Below, piece by piece: positions 13,233-20,743 of a DNA stretch of 22,046 bases; position 1 is the stretch's first letter; every line of letters begins with the position of its first letter. The position numbers and the translations under genes were made by a program. The DNA is taken from the NCBI GenBank assembly GCA_016291475.1, contig JAEEXJ010000056.1:1-22046 (forward strand), given 5' to 3'. Source of the stretch: Lachnospiraceae bacterium. Its GTDB lineage: Bacteria; Bacillota_A; Clostridia; Lachnospirales; Lachnospiraceae. The notes beneath the pieces were generated by a model that saw only the letters and a list, made by a program, of their open reading frames with translations, searched no databases and was not told where the DNA came from.

Positions 13233-14980
13233 TATTTGTCCTCCTCCTCCGCTTTAGGGACGGTCGTCGCGGGAACGATGAATTCGATCCTGGTATATTC
13301 GCCCTCTTCACTTTCAATCTTTACAACATTATCACGATTGAAATAATATCTCAATCTTACTATGGTTCCCCAAAGTCCGAAACTCTCTTCATCCGGAGAT
13401 ACATTCTTTATACCTGACATGAGCTTGTCGGCGATCTCTTTGCTCATTCCGACACCCGTGTCATATACAATTATGTGGAGAAGATTATCATCATCGATGC
13501 TTGCGGATATCCTGATGATTCCTTCCTCACCTTTAAGTCTGATTCCGTGGTAAATACTGTTTTCCACAAGAGGCTGAAGGATGAGCTTGGGAACGATGCA
13601 CTTAAGGCACTCATCTTTAATATCGTACTCATCCCGGATTATCTCCCCGTATCTGAGTTTCTGAAGAGCAAGATAATCTCTTACTATCAAAACTTCTCTT
13701 TCGAGGGGGATTTCCTTATCTCCTTTACTGAGGAAATTTCTGTAGAATCTTCCCAGAGTTTCAAGCGCAGAGCTTACGTCTCCCGCTCCGTTTCTGAGAG
13801 CCAGAGAACTTATCATTCCGATGGAGTTATATAGGAAATGAGGCTTTATCTGTTCCTGAAGAACCCTCATCTCCGCTCTCTGAATGGTCTGTTCCTTGGT
13901 GATGAGCTCCTGTATCAGATCCCTTATCTTAATGACCATGGAGTTATAGGAATCCCTCAGAAGACCGATCTCATTGTCAGGCATACGTCCGCTTATGGGA
14001 ACGAGCTCTTTCTCGCTTCCGCGGATATTCATAGCTTTGATCAGACGGTTTATGGGCCTTGTGATATTAACGGATACAAATCTTCCCAGTGCAAATAGAC
14101 CAACTGTCATCGCAGCCATCAGGAAAGCAAGTATACGCAGTGTTCTTCCCGGAAGCGGCTTGCCTTCGAGAGGAATACAGCTGATCACTATTATGGGGGC
14201 ATCCTTGACCCTGACTCCGGATACCACCACCCTTTGCCCGCGAACGATATACATCTTATGTGAGACGGTATAGCTCGCAAAACTCCTGTCATAAACCCTG
14301 GCCAGATTCTTGTCTCCGGACAGATAAGTTCCGTCCAGTCCCACCGCACATATATCGGTATCGGGAAGAGATGCCAGAGCCTGATCGATTATCTTACCCG
14401 ACATGAGGAGGATCAGATAACCCGTTCTTTCCTGGGTATTCATATCATAAAAAGCACGCTCTATGGAGATAAACGGATAATTGTCTATCTTCCTGAGCGC
14501 GCCGTTACCATTGGCATATTCAAGAGCCCTTCCCCTGAGATCCAGTACGGGAGTGGGCCAGAGATCTTCAACATAGCTTTCTTTATCCAGTACGAATACA
14601 CCTCTTTTGGTGCAGGCATACATCCCGTCGGTTCTGAACGCATAAACCGCATCAACGCCGCTTGTGACGTTGATGATCCTCTGCATGCTGTACTTGGCAT
14701 CAATTACAAGATTAAAAGCCTCGTCGCGGTCTTCCTCTTTGAGGAAGGCAGCGAGAGGCTCCTCCATAATCATAAGTTTGGATAATTCCTTATATCCCTC
14801 AATGGATGAAGAGATACTTCCGGATAATCCTATAAGCGTGCTCTCTGCCTCTCTGACCGCAGACTCCTGTTCCTCTCTTCTGATGATGAGAAGAGTGGAT
14901 ACAAGGAAAGCTATGGTCAATAAAGCAATTACTACGAAGAATACCCAACGAAGTCTGCCTGACAGCGAGCTGTTACGCAT
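13232..14980 (-). CDS. YesM-type sensor histidine kinase
   Basis: This membrane sensor of 582 residues pairs with the regulator that follows. A first membrane helix spans about 12-33, an extracytoplasmic sensing region about 34-280, and a second helix about 281-303. A HAMP domain (SVNITRPINRLIKAM) follows, with a coiled stretch. The His_kinase domain has the phospho-accepting His381 in EQIKPHFLYNSI. The ATPase shows the N box LVENSIYHG (471-479), G1 DTGVGM (507-512) and G2 FGLWG (534-538). It starts 24 bases after the second permease with a modest AAGGCGG site. The two-helix sensor and neighbouring CUT1 importer suggest it senses an external sugar, possibly through the binding protein. The ligand is not readable from sequence. 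Confidence 0.93.
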   Translation of the reverse strand: MRNSSLSGRLRWVFFVVIALLTIAFLVSTLLIIRREEQESAVREAESTLIGLSGSISSSIEGYKELSKLMIMEEPLAAFLKEEDRDEAFNLVIDAKYSMQRIINVTSGVDAVYAFRTDGMYACTKRGVFVLDKESYVEDLWPTPVLDLRGRALEYANGNGALRKIDNYPFISIERAFYDMNTQERTGYLILLMSGKIIDQALASLPDTDICAVGLDGTYLSGDKNLARVYDRSFASYTVSHKMYIVRGQRVVVSGVRVKDAPIIVISCIPLEGKPLPGRTLRILAFLMAAMTVGLFALGRFVSVNITRPINRLIKAMNIRGSEKELVPISGRMPDNEIGLLRDSYNSMVIKIRDLIQELITKEQTIQRAEMRVLQEQIKPHFLYNSIGMISSLALRNGAGDVSSALETLGRFYRNFLSKGDKEIPLEREVLIVRDYLALQKLRYGEIIRDEYDIKDECLKCIVPKLILQPLVENSIYHGIRLKGEEGIIRISASIDDDNLLHIIVYDTGVGMSKEIADKLMSGIKNVSPDEESFGLWGTIVRLRYYFNRDNVVKIESEEGEYTRIEFIVPATTVPKAEEEDK

Positions 14981-15004
14981 TGTTACTACCGCCTTACCAA
15001 AGGA

Positions 15005-15871
15005 TCATCCCTTGACGGCACCGGCAACGAAGCTTTCCTGAATCTTTCCGCTCATGAATATATAAACAATGAGCATAGGGAATGTAGCAATAACGAGTGC
15101 AGCACCGATGGGACCCCACTCTGTCGTATACTGTCCGGACAGTGCCTGGATACCGACAGGGAGTGTTTTGAATTTACTGTCGCTTATGAATACGTTTGCG
15201 AACATCAGCTCATTCCAGCACTGAAGGAAGGTATAGATACTGATGGTTGCAAGCGCGGGCTTCATAAGAGGTACAATAACTACTCCGAAAGTTCTGAAAG
15301 GTCCGCAGCCGTCGATATATGCTGCCTCGTCAAGGTCCTTGGGAATCTCTACCATGAATCCTGTACAGATCAGAATACCCATGGAAAGTGAGAATGCCGC
15401 ATAGGGGAAGATCAGTGAGAAATGGCTGTTAAGGATTCCCAGGTTTCTCAGAGTGATGAACACGGGAACGATGGATGCATGGATGGGAATGGTAAGTCCC
15501 AGCATGAAGAATGCATTCATCTGTGCACTGAATCTCCACTTAAGTCTGGTAATAGCATATGTTGCCATCATCGATGCGATGATTACAAGAGCAATCGCAG
15601 ATACAGATACAATGACGGAGTTAATAAAGTATCTGGGCATGTTTCCGGTATGCCATGCAGATGCATAGTTGGACCATCTCCAATCCCAGGGAAGTCCGAT
15701 GAGGTTCTTACCGAAGATTTCCTCGTTGGTCTTGAGTGAGAAAGTAAACATCCAATATACGGGGAACAGGTTGATCAAAGCCCATATACTTAATATAACA
15801 TAAAGTATAACATTTCGAGCATTAAACTTGGTGGATACAGGTTCCTTTTCTTTTACTTGTATATTTGCCAT
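15005..15871 (-). CDS. Carbohydrate ABC transporter permease, MalG/UgpE-type (CUT1)
   Basis: This is the second permease of a CUT1 family importer, 288 residues with about six membrane helices. The N-terminal helix ends in the typical FPVYWMFTFSLKTNEEIF stretch. The EAA loop that docks the ATPase reads EAAYIDGCGPFRTFGVVIVP, followed by MKPAL. The C-terminus GKIQESFVAGAVKG is nearly invariant in this subfamily. It starts one base after the stop of the other permease with AAGGAGG upstream. No ATPase gene is in the window, so a shared MsmK-type ATPase encoded elsewhere is likely, as is common in Firmicutes. Confidence 0.94.
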   Translation of the reverse strand: MANIQVKEKEPVSTKFNARNVILYVILSIWALINLFPVYWMFTFSLKTNEEIFGKNLIGLPWDWRWSNYASAWHTGNMPRYFINSVIVSVSAIALVIIASMMATYAITRLKWRFSAQMNAFFMLGLTIPIHASIVPVFITLRNLGILNSHFSLIFPYAAFSLSMGILICTGFMVEIPKDLDEAAYIDGCGPFRTFGVVIVPLMKPALATISIYTFLQCWNELMFANVFISDSKFKTLPVGIQALSGQYTTEWGPIGAALVIATFPMLIVYIFMSGKIQESFVAGAVKG

Positions 15872-15872
15872 A

Positions 15873-16754
15873 TCAGTCTGCCTCCTTGAACGCTTTGCTT
15901 ATAAGAAGGGCGAACGCGAAGCAGAGAATGATCATCATAACTGCGATCGTCGAACCCATACCGTAACGGTTACGCTGGAAGAGCATCTCGATCATACGGG
16001 TTGAAGGAACTTCCGTAGCATGGAGAGGTCCGCCGTTGGTAAGGACATAGATAAGGTCGAAGGATTTAAGTGAACCGGTTACAGCGAAGATAACGCTGAC
16101 CTTGAGGATGGGCTTAATAACAGGAATAACGATGTATCTGTTAACCTGTCCTTCGGTTGCACCGTCGATCTTAGCAGCCTCACGGATGTCAGGGGATACG
16201 CCCTTAACGCCCGCATACATAAGGAGCATGTGATAACCTACATACTGCCAAAGGGTAGGTACGAATACGGAAAGAAGGGCAGTCTTCTTATCACCCAGCC
16301 AAATATGGCAAAGATTCTCAAGGCCCATCTTGGTAAGAGCGGAATTGAGAAGACCGTAATCGGGGTTATAGATCTTCAGCCAGAGCTGACCGATAACAAC
16401 AGTGGAGATCAGAACGGGCATGAAATAAACTGACAGAAAAGGTTTCTCTCCCTTGATGCCTCTTCCGAGTGCAAGAGCAAGTGCAAGTGAAACAGGGAGC
16501 TGTATGAAAACCGACAAAGCAGCAAGGATGCACGCGTTTCCGAGTGCTTTTATAAATCCGATGGCTTTGCTGGTGAATAATTCTTTGTAGTTAGCAAGTC
16601 CGAGAAAGGTCATCTCGCCCATGCCGTTCCAGTCAAAGAGACTGTAATACGCCGATTTGATGATAGGCGCGATCAGTATTCCTATAAACAGCGCCAGCGC
16701 AGGTAATAAGAACAGGAATACCGCTAAATAATTGACGATATCTTTTTTCTTCAT
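15873..16754 (-). CDS. Carbohydrate ABC transporter permease, MalF/UgpA-type (CUT1)
   Basis: This is the first permease of the importer, 293 residues with about six membrane helices. The N-terminal helix is VNYLAVFLFLLPALALFIGI, and IKSAYYSLFDWNGMG follows in the usual place. The EAA loop reads EAAKIDGATEGQVNRYIVIP followed by IKP, and FDLIYVLTNGGP is the family-typical segment before the last helix. The ATG at 16754 is preceded by GGAAGG. It is separated from the binding-protein gene by 142 bases that include a partial terminator, which should keep permease levels below binding-protein levels. Confidence 0.94.
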   Translation of the reverse strand: MKKKDIVNYLAVFLFLLPALALFIGILIAPIIKSAYYSLFDWNGMGEMTFLGLANYKELFTSKAIGFIKALGNACILAALSVFIQLPVSLALALALGRGIKGEKPFLSVYFMPVLISTVVIGQLWLKIYNPDYGLLNSALTKMGLENLCHIWLGDKKTALLSVFVPTLWQYVGYHMLLMYAGVKGVSPDIREAAKIDGATEGQVNRYIVIPVIKPILKVSVIFAVTGSLKSFDLIYVLTNGGPLHATEVPSTRMIEMLFQRNRYGMGSTIAVMMIILCFAFALLISKAFKEAD

Positions 16755-16767
16755 TGGCTAAGCCTTC

Positions 16768-16793
16768 CAAAAAATTCGGACTCTTTCGAGTCC
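16768..16793 (-). terminator. Partial terminator between binding-protein and permease genes
   Basis: GGACTC (16778-16783) and GAGTCC (16788-16793) form a 6-bp stem with a TTTC/GAAA tetraloop. On the minus strand it is followed by GAATTTTTTGG. The short stem and real U tract fit an attenuating terminator within an operon. Confidence 0.65.
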
Positions 16794-16896
16794 GTTTCTC
16801 TTTTATATAGTACAGCCGCGCGGCCTCCGCTGGCGCGAGGGGGTTGTTGCAAGGCAGAAGGTCGCGCGTCCGTACAAGTAACAAACAGGGATTAAA

Positions 16897-18222
16897 TTAT
16901 CTTATGTCGTTGGCAAGTCCTTCGATGAATCCCTGACCATCGACTTCACATCCGTAAACGAGGTCTACGTAAGAAAGGTAGGTGTTAGCATCGTCTGCGC
17001 TCATAGCGGTGTCTCCGAAGAGAACGTATCCGGTAGCGTTTCCGCAGATTTCTGCAACATCCTGAGTAAGAGCGTTAACTGCTGAGGTATCGCCGTAAGG
17101 AGTCCAAGCGGGAAGTCCGCAGCCGTCAAGATAGCCGTAGTGGCAGATAAGCTTTCCAAGCTCGAAGCAGTACTTAGCAGCTACGTCAGCATGCTCTGAA
17201 GATGCTGCAACTGCAAGAGTATCGGAAGGTCCACCAATGAGCTGTCCGAGAGTAGCCTTGTCAGCGTTGATGACAGGGAACTCAGCAACCTTTACCTTGG
17301 GGAAGAATGCTTCGTTGTTAGCGAAGTCAGCGCAGTTCCAGGTTCCGTTCATGTAGAAAGCATACTTTCCATCCATGAAGTTAGCCTTAACTTCGTCGTT
17401 TCCAAGAGCGATTCCGTTAGGATCGAAGTATCCGTTGTTTACAAGGCTCTGGAAGGTATCAACTGCTGCAGCAACGTCAGCGTTGTCCCAAGTTGCTCTT
17501 CCGAGGAAGATGTCGTTAAGAGTCTCATAACCTACAGACTTCTCGATAACGGACTCAAGATACTCGGTAACACACCAAGTCTCTTTTCCTGCACATCCGA
17601 AGGGGATGATGCCTGCTGCCTTAAGAGCGTCGCAGCACTCGATGAACTCTTCATAAGTTCCGGGAATCTCATCATAGCCAACTGACTTGAGGAGATCCAT
17701 GTTAGCGAAGAGACCAACGATGTTCATGGTAAGAGGAACACCATAGTGCTTTCCGCCGTAGGTGGAGTTTCCGAGCATAGACTCAGGAAGCTCATCCTTG
17801 AACTCTTCGTAAGCAGCGTCAAGGCAGTAAACCTTTCCTGCATCTACGAAGTCCTGAAGGAATGCGCAAGACCAGGTAAAGAAGATATCAGGCATCTCGT
17901 TTGCAGAAACGGCAGCCTTGATCTTGGTCTTGTAAGACTCATTCTCAAATGCTTCCCAGTTAAGGGTGATGTTGGGATATGCGGTAGCCATATCAGCGAT
18001 AGCTGCTTCATAAGAGTGACGGTTTGAGTCGCTCTCAGTAGCGATACACCACATATCAAGGGTAATCTCCTCTTCCATAGCAGCCGGATCAACGGGTGCA
18101 GGTGCAGGAGTGTTTGCAGGATCAGCAGTTCCAACGCCGGTGTTTCCTGCAGGGGTACCGCAGGCAGCGAGTGAAAGAGCCATTGTTCCTGCCATTACAA
18201 GTGACAACAGTTTTCTTTTCAT
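16897..18222 (-). CDS. Extracellular carbohydrate-binding lipoprotein (ABC importer SBP)
   Basis: This is the ligand-binding protein of the importer, anchored outside the membrane. It has a type II signal peptide with lipobox LAAC, so Cys21 is lipidated, followed by a Gly/Thr/Pro/Ala linker to about residue 48. The mature part has the cluster B pattern: ITLDMWCIATESD, AFENESYKTKIKAAVSANEMPDIFFTWSCA, KHYGVPLTMNIVGLFANMDLLKSVG, and GKYAFYMNGTWNCADF near 290. At 441 residues it is typical. An unusual number of cysteines occurs in the mature domain. AAAGGAGG is perfectly placed before the ATG at 18222. No convincing promoter was found in the 80-base gap upstream. Substrate unknown. Confidence 0.94.
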   Translation of the reverse strand: MKRKLLSLVMAGTMALSLAACGTPAGNTGVGTADPANTPAPAPVDPAAMEEEITLDMWCIATESDSNRHSYEAAIADMATAYPNITLNWEAFENESYKTKIKAAVSANEMPDIFFTWSCAFLQDFVDAGKVYCLDAAYEEFKDELPESMLGNSTYGGKHYGVPLTMNIVGLFANMDLLKSVGYDEIPGTYEEFIECCDALKAAGIIPFGCAGKETWCVTEYLESVIEKSVGYETLNDIFLGRATWDNADVAAAVDTFQSLVNNGYFDPNGIALGNDEVKANFMDGKYAFYMNGTWNCADFANNEAFFPKVKVAEFPVINADKATLGQLIGGPSDTLAVAASSEHADVAAKYCFELGKLICHYGYLDGCGLPAWTPYGDTSAVNALTQDVAEICGNATGYVLFGDTAMSADDANTYLSYVDLVYGCEVDGQGFIEGLANDIR

Positions 18223-18305
18223 AATTTCCTCCTTTAATGATTATGAAAAAATAATTTATATCTCAAAGGCGAAAGGCCTCAGAAATATCAACTGCGGGTG
18301 ACCGC

Positions 18306-18851
18306 TTATTTCTCGGTCGGAACCATGGGCCAGGGATACTCGACTGTGAGGATGTTTCCGTCGAGGTGGTAATAAATGAAGGTGTCGGGATACATATCAT
18401 TGTAGATAAGCTGTATCATTCCTTCTTCTTCATCCACCACGTAATATCCGGGGGAGTAATAATCTTCTCTGAAGGTTCCCTTGTCGGTAAATTCAAAGGA
18501 GAGATTACCGTCTACTTCTTGCCAGAAGCCGATGAGCCCGTTCGGCTGTCCTTCGCCGGTGTACTCGTAGACGGCAGGCTCATAAAGGAACATCCTGTCT
18601 CCGTCCGGTACAAATCTCATTCCGAGTTCATTTCCATCCTTGTCCGTAAGAGTCAGGTAATCGTTTTCGAGTGTGTAGCTGTACTTGACTCCATTAAATT
18701 CAGCTTTTCCGTTGTCGGAAAGTGAAAGGATAGTAACATCGGGCTCGTGTATGTATGCCCACTCCTGCTTGGAGCCGCCGGAGCATCCGGCTAAGGTCAT
18801 GATCGCAAGCATGGAGATAAGTACAAGTTTAAGAGTTTTAAGGCTTCTCAT
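18306..18851 (-). CDS. Small uncharacterised lipoprotein
   Basis: The 181-residue product begins with a basic, hydrophobic signal peptide and lipobox LAGC (Cys23), so it is predicted to be a lipid-anchored exported protein. The mature part is acidic and rich in Tyr, Asp and Gly with alternating short strands (FNGVKYSYTLENDYLTLTDKDG, LIGFWQEVDGNLSFEFTDKG, YHLDGNILTVEYPW). This repeated strand-turn pattern suggests a small beta-barrel or beta-sandwich like the lipocalin-like DUF families of Clostridia. I do not recognise a specific family. The ATG at 18851 has an AGAGG site about 10 bases upstream and its own promoter. It precedes the binding-protein gene by 83 bases, so the two may be co-transcribed, but function with the importer is only a guess. 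Confidence 0.8.
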   Translation of the reverse strand: MRSLKTLKLVLISMLAIMTLAGCSGGSKQEWAYIHEPDVTILSLSDNGKAEFNGVKYSYTLENDYLTLTDKDGNELGMRFVPDGDRMFLYEPAVYEYTGEGQPNGLIGFWQEVDGNLSFEFTDKGTFREDYYSPGYYVVDEEEGMIQLIYNDMYPDTFIYYHLDGNILTVEYPWPMVPTEK

Positions 18852-18891
18852 ATAAACAGACCTCTAACGCCAATTCCCTTTTTATGAACAA

Positions 18892-18920
18892 ATTGTAAAT
18901 AAACGAGCGTTAACTGTAAA
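18892..18920 (-). promoter_or_regulatory. Sigma-A promoter of the small lipoprotein gene
   Basis: On the minus strand TTTACA (18915-18920), a 17-base spacer, then TACAAT (18892-18897) match the -35 and -10 consensus at five of six bases each. Transcription would start near 18885, leaving a leader of about 35 bases. Confidence 0.6.
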
Positions 18921-19001
18921 TGGAAAAACTTTACATATTTTGAGCAAATTTTTGACATTTGCACACAAATATTCCAATACGCTCGATATTTTTTGTGCTT
19001 T

Positions 19002-19029
19002 TTGACGGGAAATTAATGCACGTTATAAG
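19002..19029 (+). promoter_or_regulatory. Weak candidate plus-strand promoter in the 18852-19210 gap
   Basis: TTGACG (19002-19007), 16 bases, TATAAG (19024-19029). Downstream there is no protein gene before the terminator-like repeat at 19103-19196, so it would make at most a 160-base RNA. The region is very AT-rich and chance matches are expected. The rest of this 359-base gap holds nothing else I can support. Confidence 0.2.
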
Positions 19030-19102
19030 TTAATGTAAGCACTTTCATACATTTTTTATTATATTTTAATGTGCATTTTGACAAAGGGCTAAAAACGTAA
19101 AA

Positions 19103-19183
19103 GACGCATTTTCTTGTCATCATTTGTTCACAATTGGGCACTGTAGCGCTCTATCGTGATAAAGGATGTCAAAAAAATGCGTC
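19103..19183. terminator. Imperfect inverted repeat, probable bidirectional terminator
   Basis: A 19-base arm GACGCATTTTCTTGTCATC (19103-19121) pairs with 19165-19183 with two mismatches, around a 43-base centre. Both flanks are T-rich in the outgoing direction: TTCTTTTTTGTTTT on the plus strand and TTTTACGTTTTT on the minus strand. It lies just past the stop of the flavoprotein gene (19211). The arm shares GACGCAT and TTGTCA with the palindrome at 7230, so it probably belongs to the same repeat family. Confidence 0.65.
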
Positions 19184-19210
19184 TTCTTTTTTGTTTTATA
19201 ATTAATACTA

Positions 19211-20062
19211 TTATACTTTGGACAAATATGATACTGCGCTGAGTGCTGCAGTAAGTCCCTCACCTGAAGCTTTTATGAGCTGATAGGGTGCACCGGTAAT
19301 ATCTCCCGCAGCGAAAAGTCCGGGGATGGAAGTGGACATATCACGTGCACACTTGACCGCGGAGCCTTCGGTTTCAAGGCCGGGAACCATTGAAGAAGGT
19401 GCGATCTGATCACGGAGTACAAAGACTCCGTCCGTTGCTATCTCCCCATTATCGGTGACAAGGGTATTTGCTTTCATGGCACCTTTGATCTCAACAGGTT
19501 TTGCTTTTATCGTTTCAACGCCGTCGATCTTAAGGTCTCCCGCATCATATACGGGAATATAGATAACTTCGGAAGCATATTTTCTGAGGAATTCAGCCTC
19601 CTCTTCAAATGCAGGTGAATATGATACGACTACCGCTTTCTTATCCTTATACATTGCGGCATCACAGGTTGCGCAATAGCTGACTCCCCTTCCGAGATAA
19701 TCACTCTCGCCGGGAATGGTCTTTGCAGGCGCAACACCGGCACAGAGAATAACCGAAGTTGCTTCAATAATCTCCTCACCGCACTGGATTGCAAAATATT
19801 CTCCGTAAGGATAGATCATGCTCACTCTTCCCTCGGTGATCTCTACACCCATGGACTCGGCATGATCCAGCATCTTCTTGGCAAGATCATCTCCGCTGAC
19901 CGCAGGAATACCGAGATAATTGTCGATCCTCTCTGCGCTGCGTACTTTAGAACTGGCATCTTTTTTTCCGATTACTATAATGTTCTTTTTTCTGATCTTG
20001 AGTGTTATTGCGGCTTCCAGTCCGGCAGGTCCGGTGCCGACTATCGCTACGTCGTATCTCAT
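19211..20062 (-). CDS. Thioredoxin reductase-like flavoprotein lacking the NADPH motif (FFTR-like)
   Basis: The 283-residue protein has the FAD-binding motif VGTGPAGLEAA at the N-terminus (Gly9, 11, 14). It also has the redox-active CATC (Cys130, Cys133) in SYCATCDAAMY, and the second FAD motif GLFAAGDITG (248-257). Where NADPH-dependent thioredoxin reductases have a second GxGxxA (usually VVGGGDSA), this protein reads VVVSYSPAFEEEA (143-155), and the downstream HRR arginine motif is absent (YIPVYDAGDL). This loss is the mark of the ferredoxin-dependent flavin thioredoxin reductases known from Clostridium. Reduced ferredoxin is therefore the inferred donor, and thioredoxin or a similar disulfide protein the acceptor. 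The ATG at 20062 is preceded by AAAGGGG. It follows the membrane protein gene by 14 bases. Confidence 0.83.
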   Translation of the reverse strand: MRYDVAIVGTGPAGLEAAITLKIRKKNIIVIGKKDASSKVRSAERIDNYLGIPAVSGDDLAKKMLDHAESMGVEITEGRVSMIYPYGEYFAIQCGEEIIEATSVILCAGVAPAKTIPGESDYLGRGVSYCATCDAAMYKDKKAVVVSYSPAFEEEAEFLRKYASEVIYIPVYDAGDLKIDGVETIKAKPVEIKGAMKANTLVTDNGEIATDGVFVLRDQIAPSSMVPGLETEGSAVKCARDMSTSIPGLFAAGDITGAPYQLIKASGEGLTAALSAVSYLSKV

Positions 20063-20076
20063 GATTAACCCCTTTC

Positions 20077-20649
20077 TTAATTGCCGTAATCAAGTGCTCC
20101 CGTAAACAAAAAGATTGTTACTGCAGCGGCAGGTATTATTGCAACAAGTGAGCTGATGACCACAATCGTGATAACCGCATTCATCTCCGATGCGCTCAAG
20201 CCCGCAAGGCCGTATAAGTCTGCGAACCCTCTCAGCATTGAGGGAATCATAATTGCTTTCCACAATATATCTCCCACACAAACTACACCTATCCACATAG
20301 CCTGATTTCTTGAAATACGATTCCAGAGAATATATGCGATCATTCCCAGATGCGCAAGGATACATATAATTATCTTCGAATAGGTGGAGGCAAATGTTCC
20401 TTTACCCGAGATAAGGCTCATCACTTCTGTGAGTGCTATAAATCCGAGTGATCCAACGAAGAAAAACTTTTCGTTTTCATTTTCAACAAAACAGATAAAA
20501 GCAAGAAGCCCATTTGCAAGTGCTATAAAAAGGTTTCCTATCGAGGCCCCGAATAACAGCATCGCGATACTTGCGATTGCAGCAAGTCCGCTTATGATCC
20601 CCATGATTTTTACAACAATTGCATCTCTGTCAAAACTTGCATTTAACAA
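20077..20649 (-). CDS. Uncharacterised small membrane protein
   Basis: The 190-residue product has about five to six membrane helices (for example IMGIISGLAAIASIAMLLFG, IIICILAHLGMIAYILW, and a long C-terminal VITIVVISSLVAIIPAAAVTIFLF). The loops are short and charged. I recognise no family. The start is a TTG at 20649, chosen because GGAGGT (20658-20663) lies 8 bases upstream and no in-frame ATG occurs near it. It is followed 14 bases later by the thioredoxin reductase-like gene, so the two form an operon from the promoter at 20687-20715. A link to redox function is possible but unsupported. Confidence 0.8.
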   Translation of the reverse strand: MLNASFDRDAIVVKIMGIISGLAAIASIAMLLFGASIGNLFIALANGLLAFICFVENENEKFFFVGSLGFIALTEVMSLISGKGTFASTYSKIIICILAHLGMIAYILWNRISRNQAMWIGVVCVGDILWKAIMIPSMLRGFADLYGLAGLSASEMNAVITIVVISSLVAIIPAAAVTIFLFTGALDYGN

Positions 20650-20657
20650 CTACGTGT

Positions 20658-20663
20658 ACCTCC
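20658..20663 (-). promoter_or_regulatory. Ribosome binding site deciding a TTG start
   Basis: On the minus strand GGAGGT followed by 8 bases and TTG. It is the only Shine-Dalgarno match near the beginning of the membrane protein frame and fixes the unusual start codon. Confidence 0.7.
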
Positions 20664-20686
20664 AAAAACAAAAATATTAGCGCAAC

Positions 20687-20715
20687 ATAGTAATTATCAT
20701 ATATGCATCCGTCAA
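20687..20715 (-). promoter_or_regulatory. Promoter of the membrane protein-flavoprotein operon
   Basis: On the minus strand TTGACG (20710-20715), exactly 17 bases, then TACTAT (20687-20692). The -35 matches five of six bases and the -10 four of six. The leader would be about 30 bases. The tandem repeat array begins only 30 bases upstream of the -35 box. Confidence 0.5.
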
Positions 20716-20743
20716 TTACAACTTAAAGATATGTAAAATAACT

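Noticed and set aside
18223..18305. Promoter or catabolite-repression site for the binding-protein gene
   Set aside because: TATAAA and CATAAT occur, but without a -35 at acceptable spacing, and no cre-like palindrome is visible.
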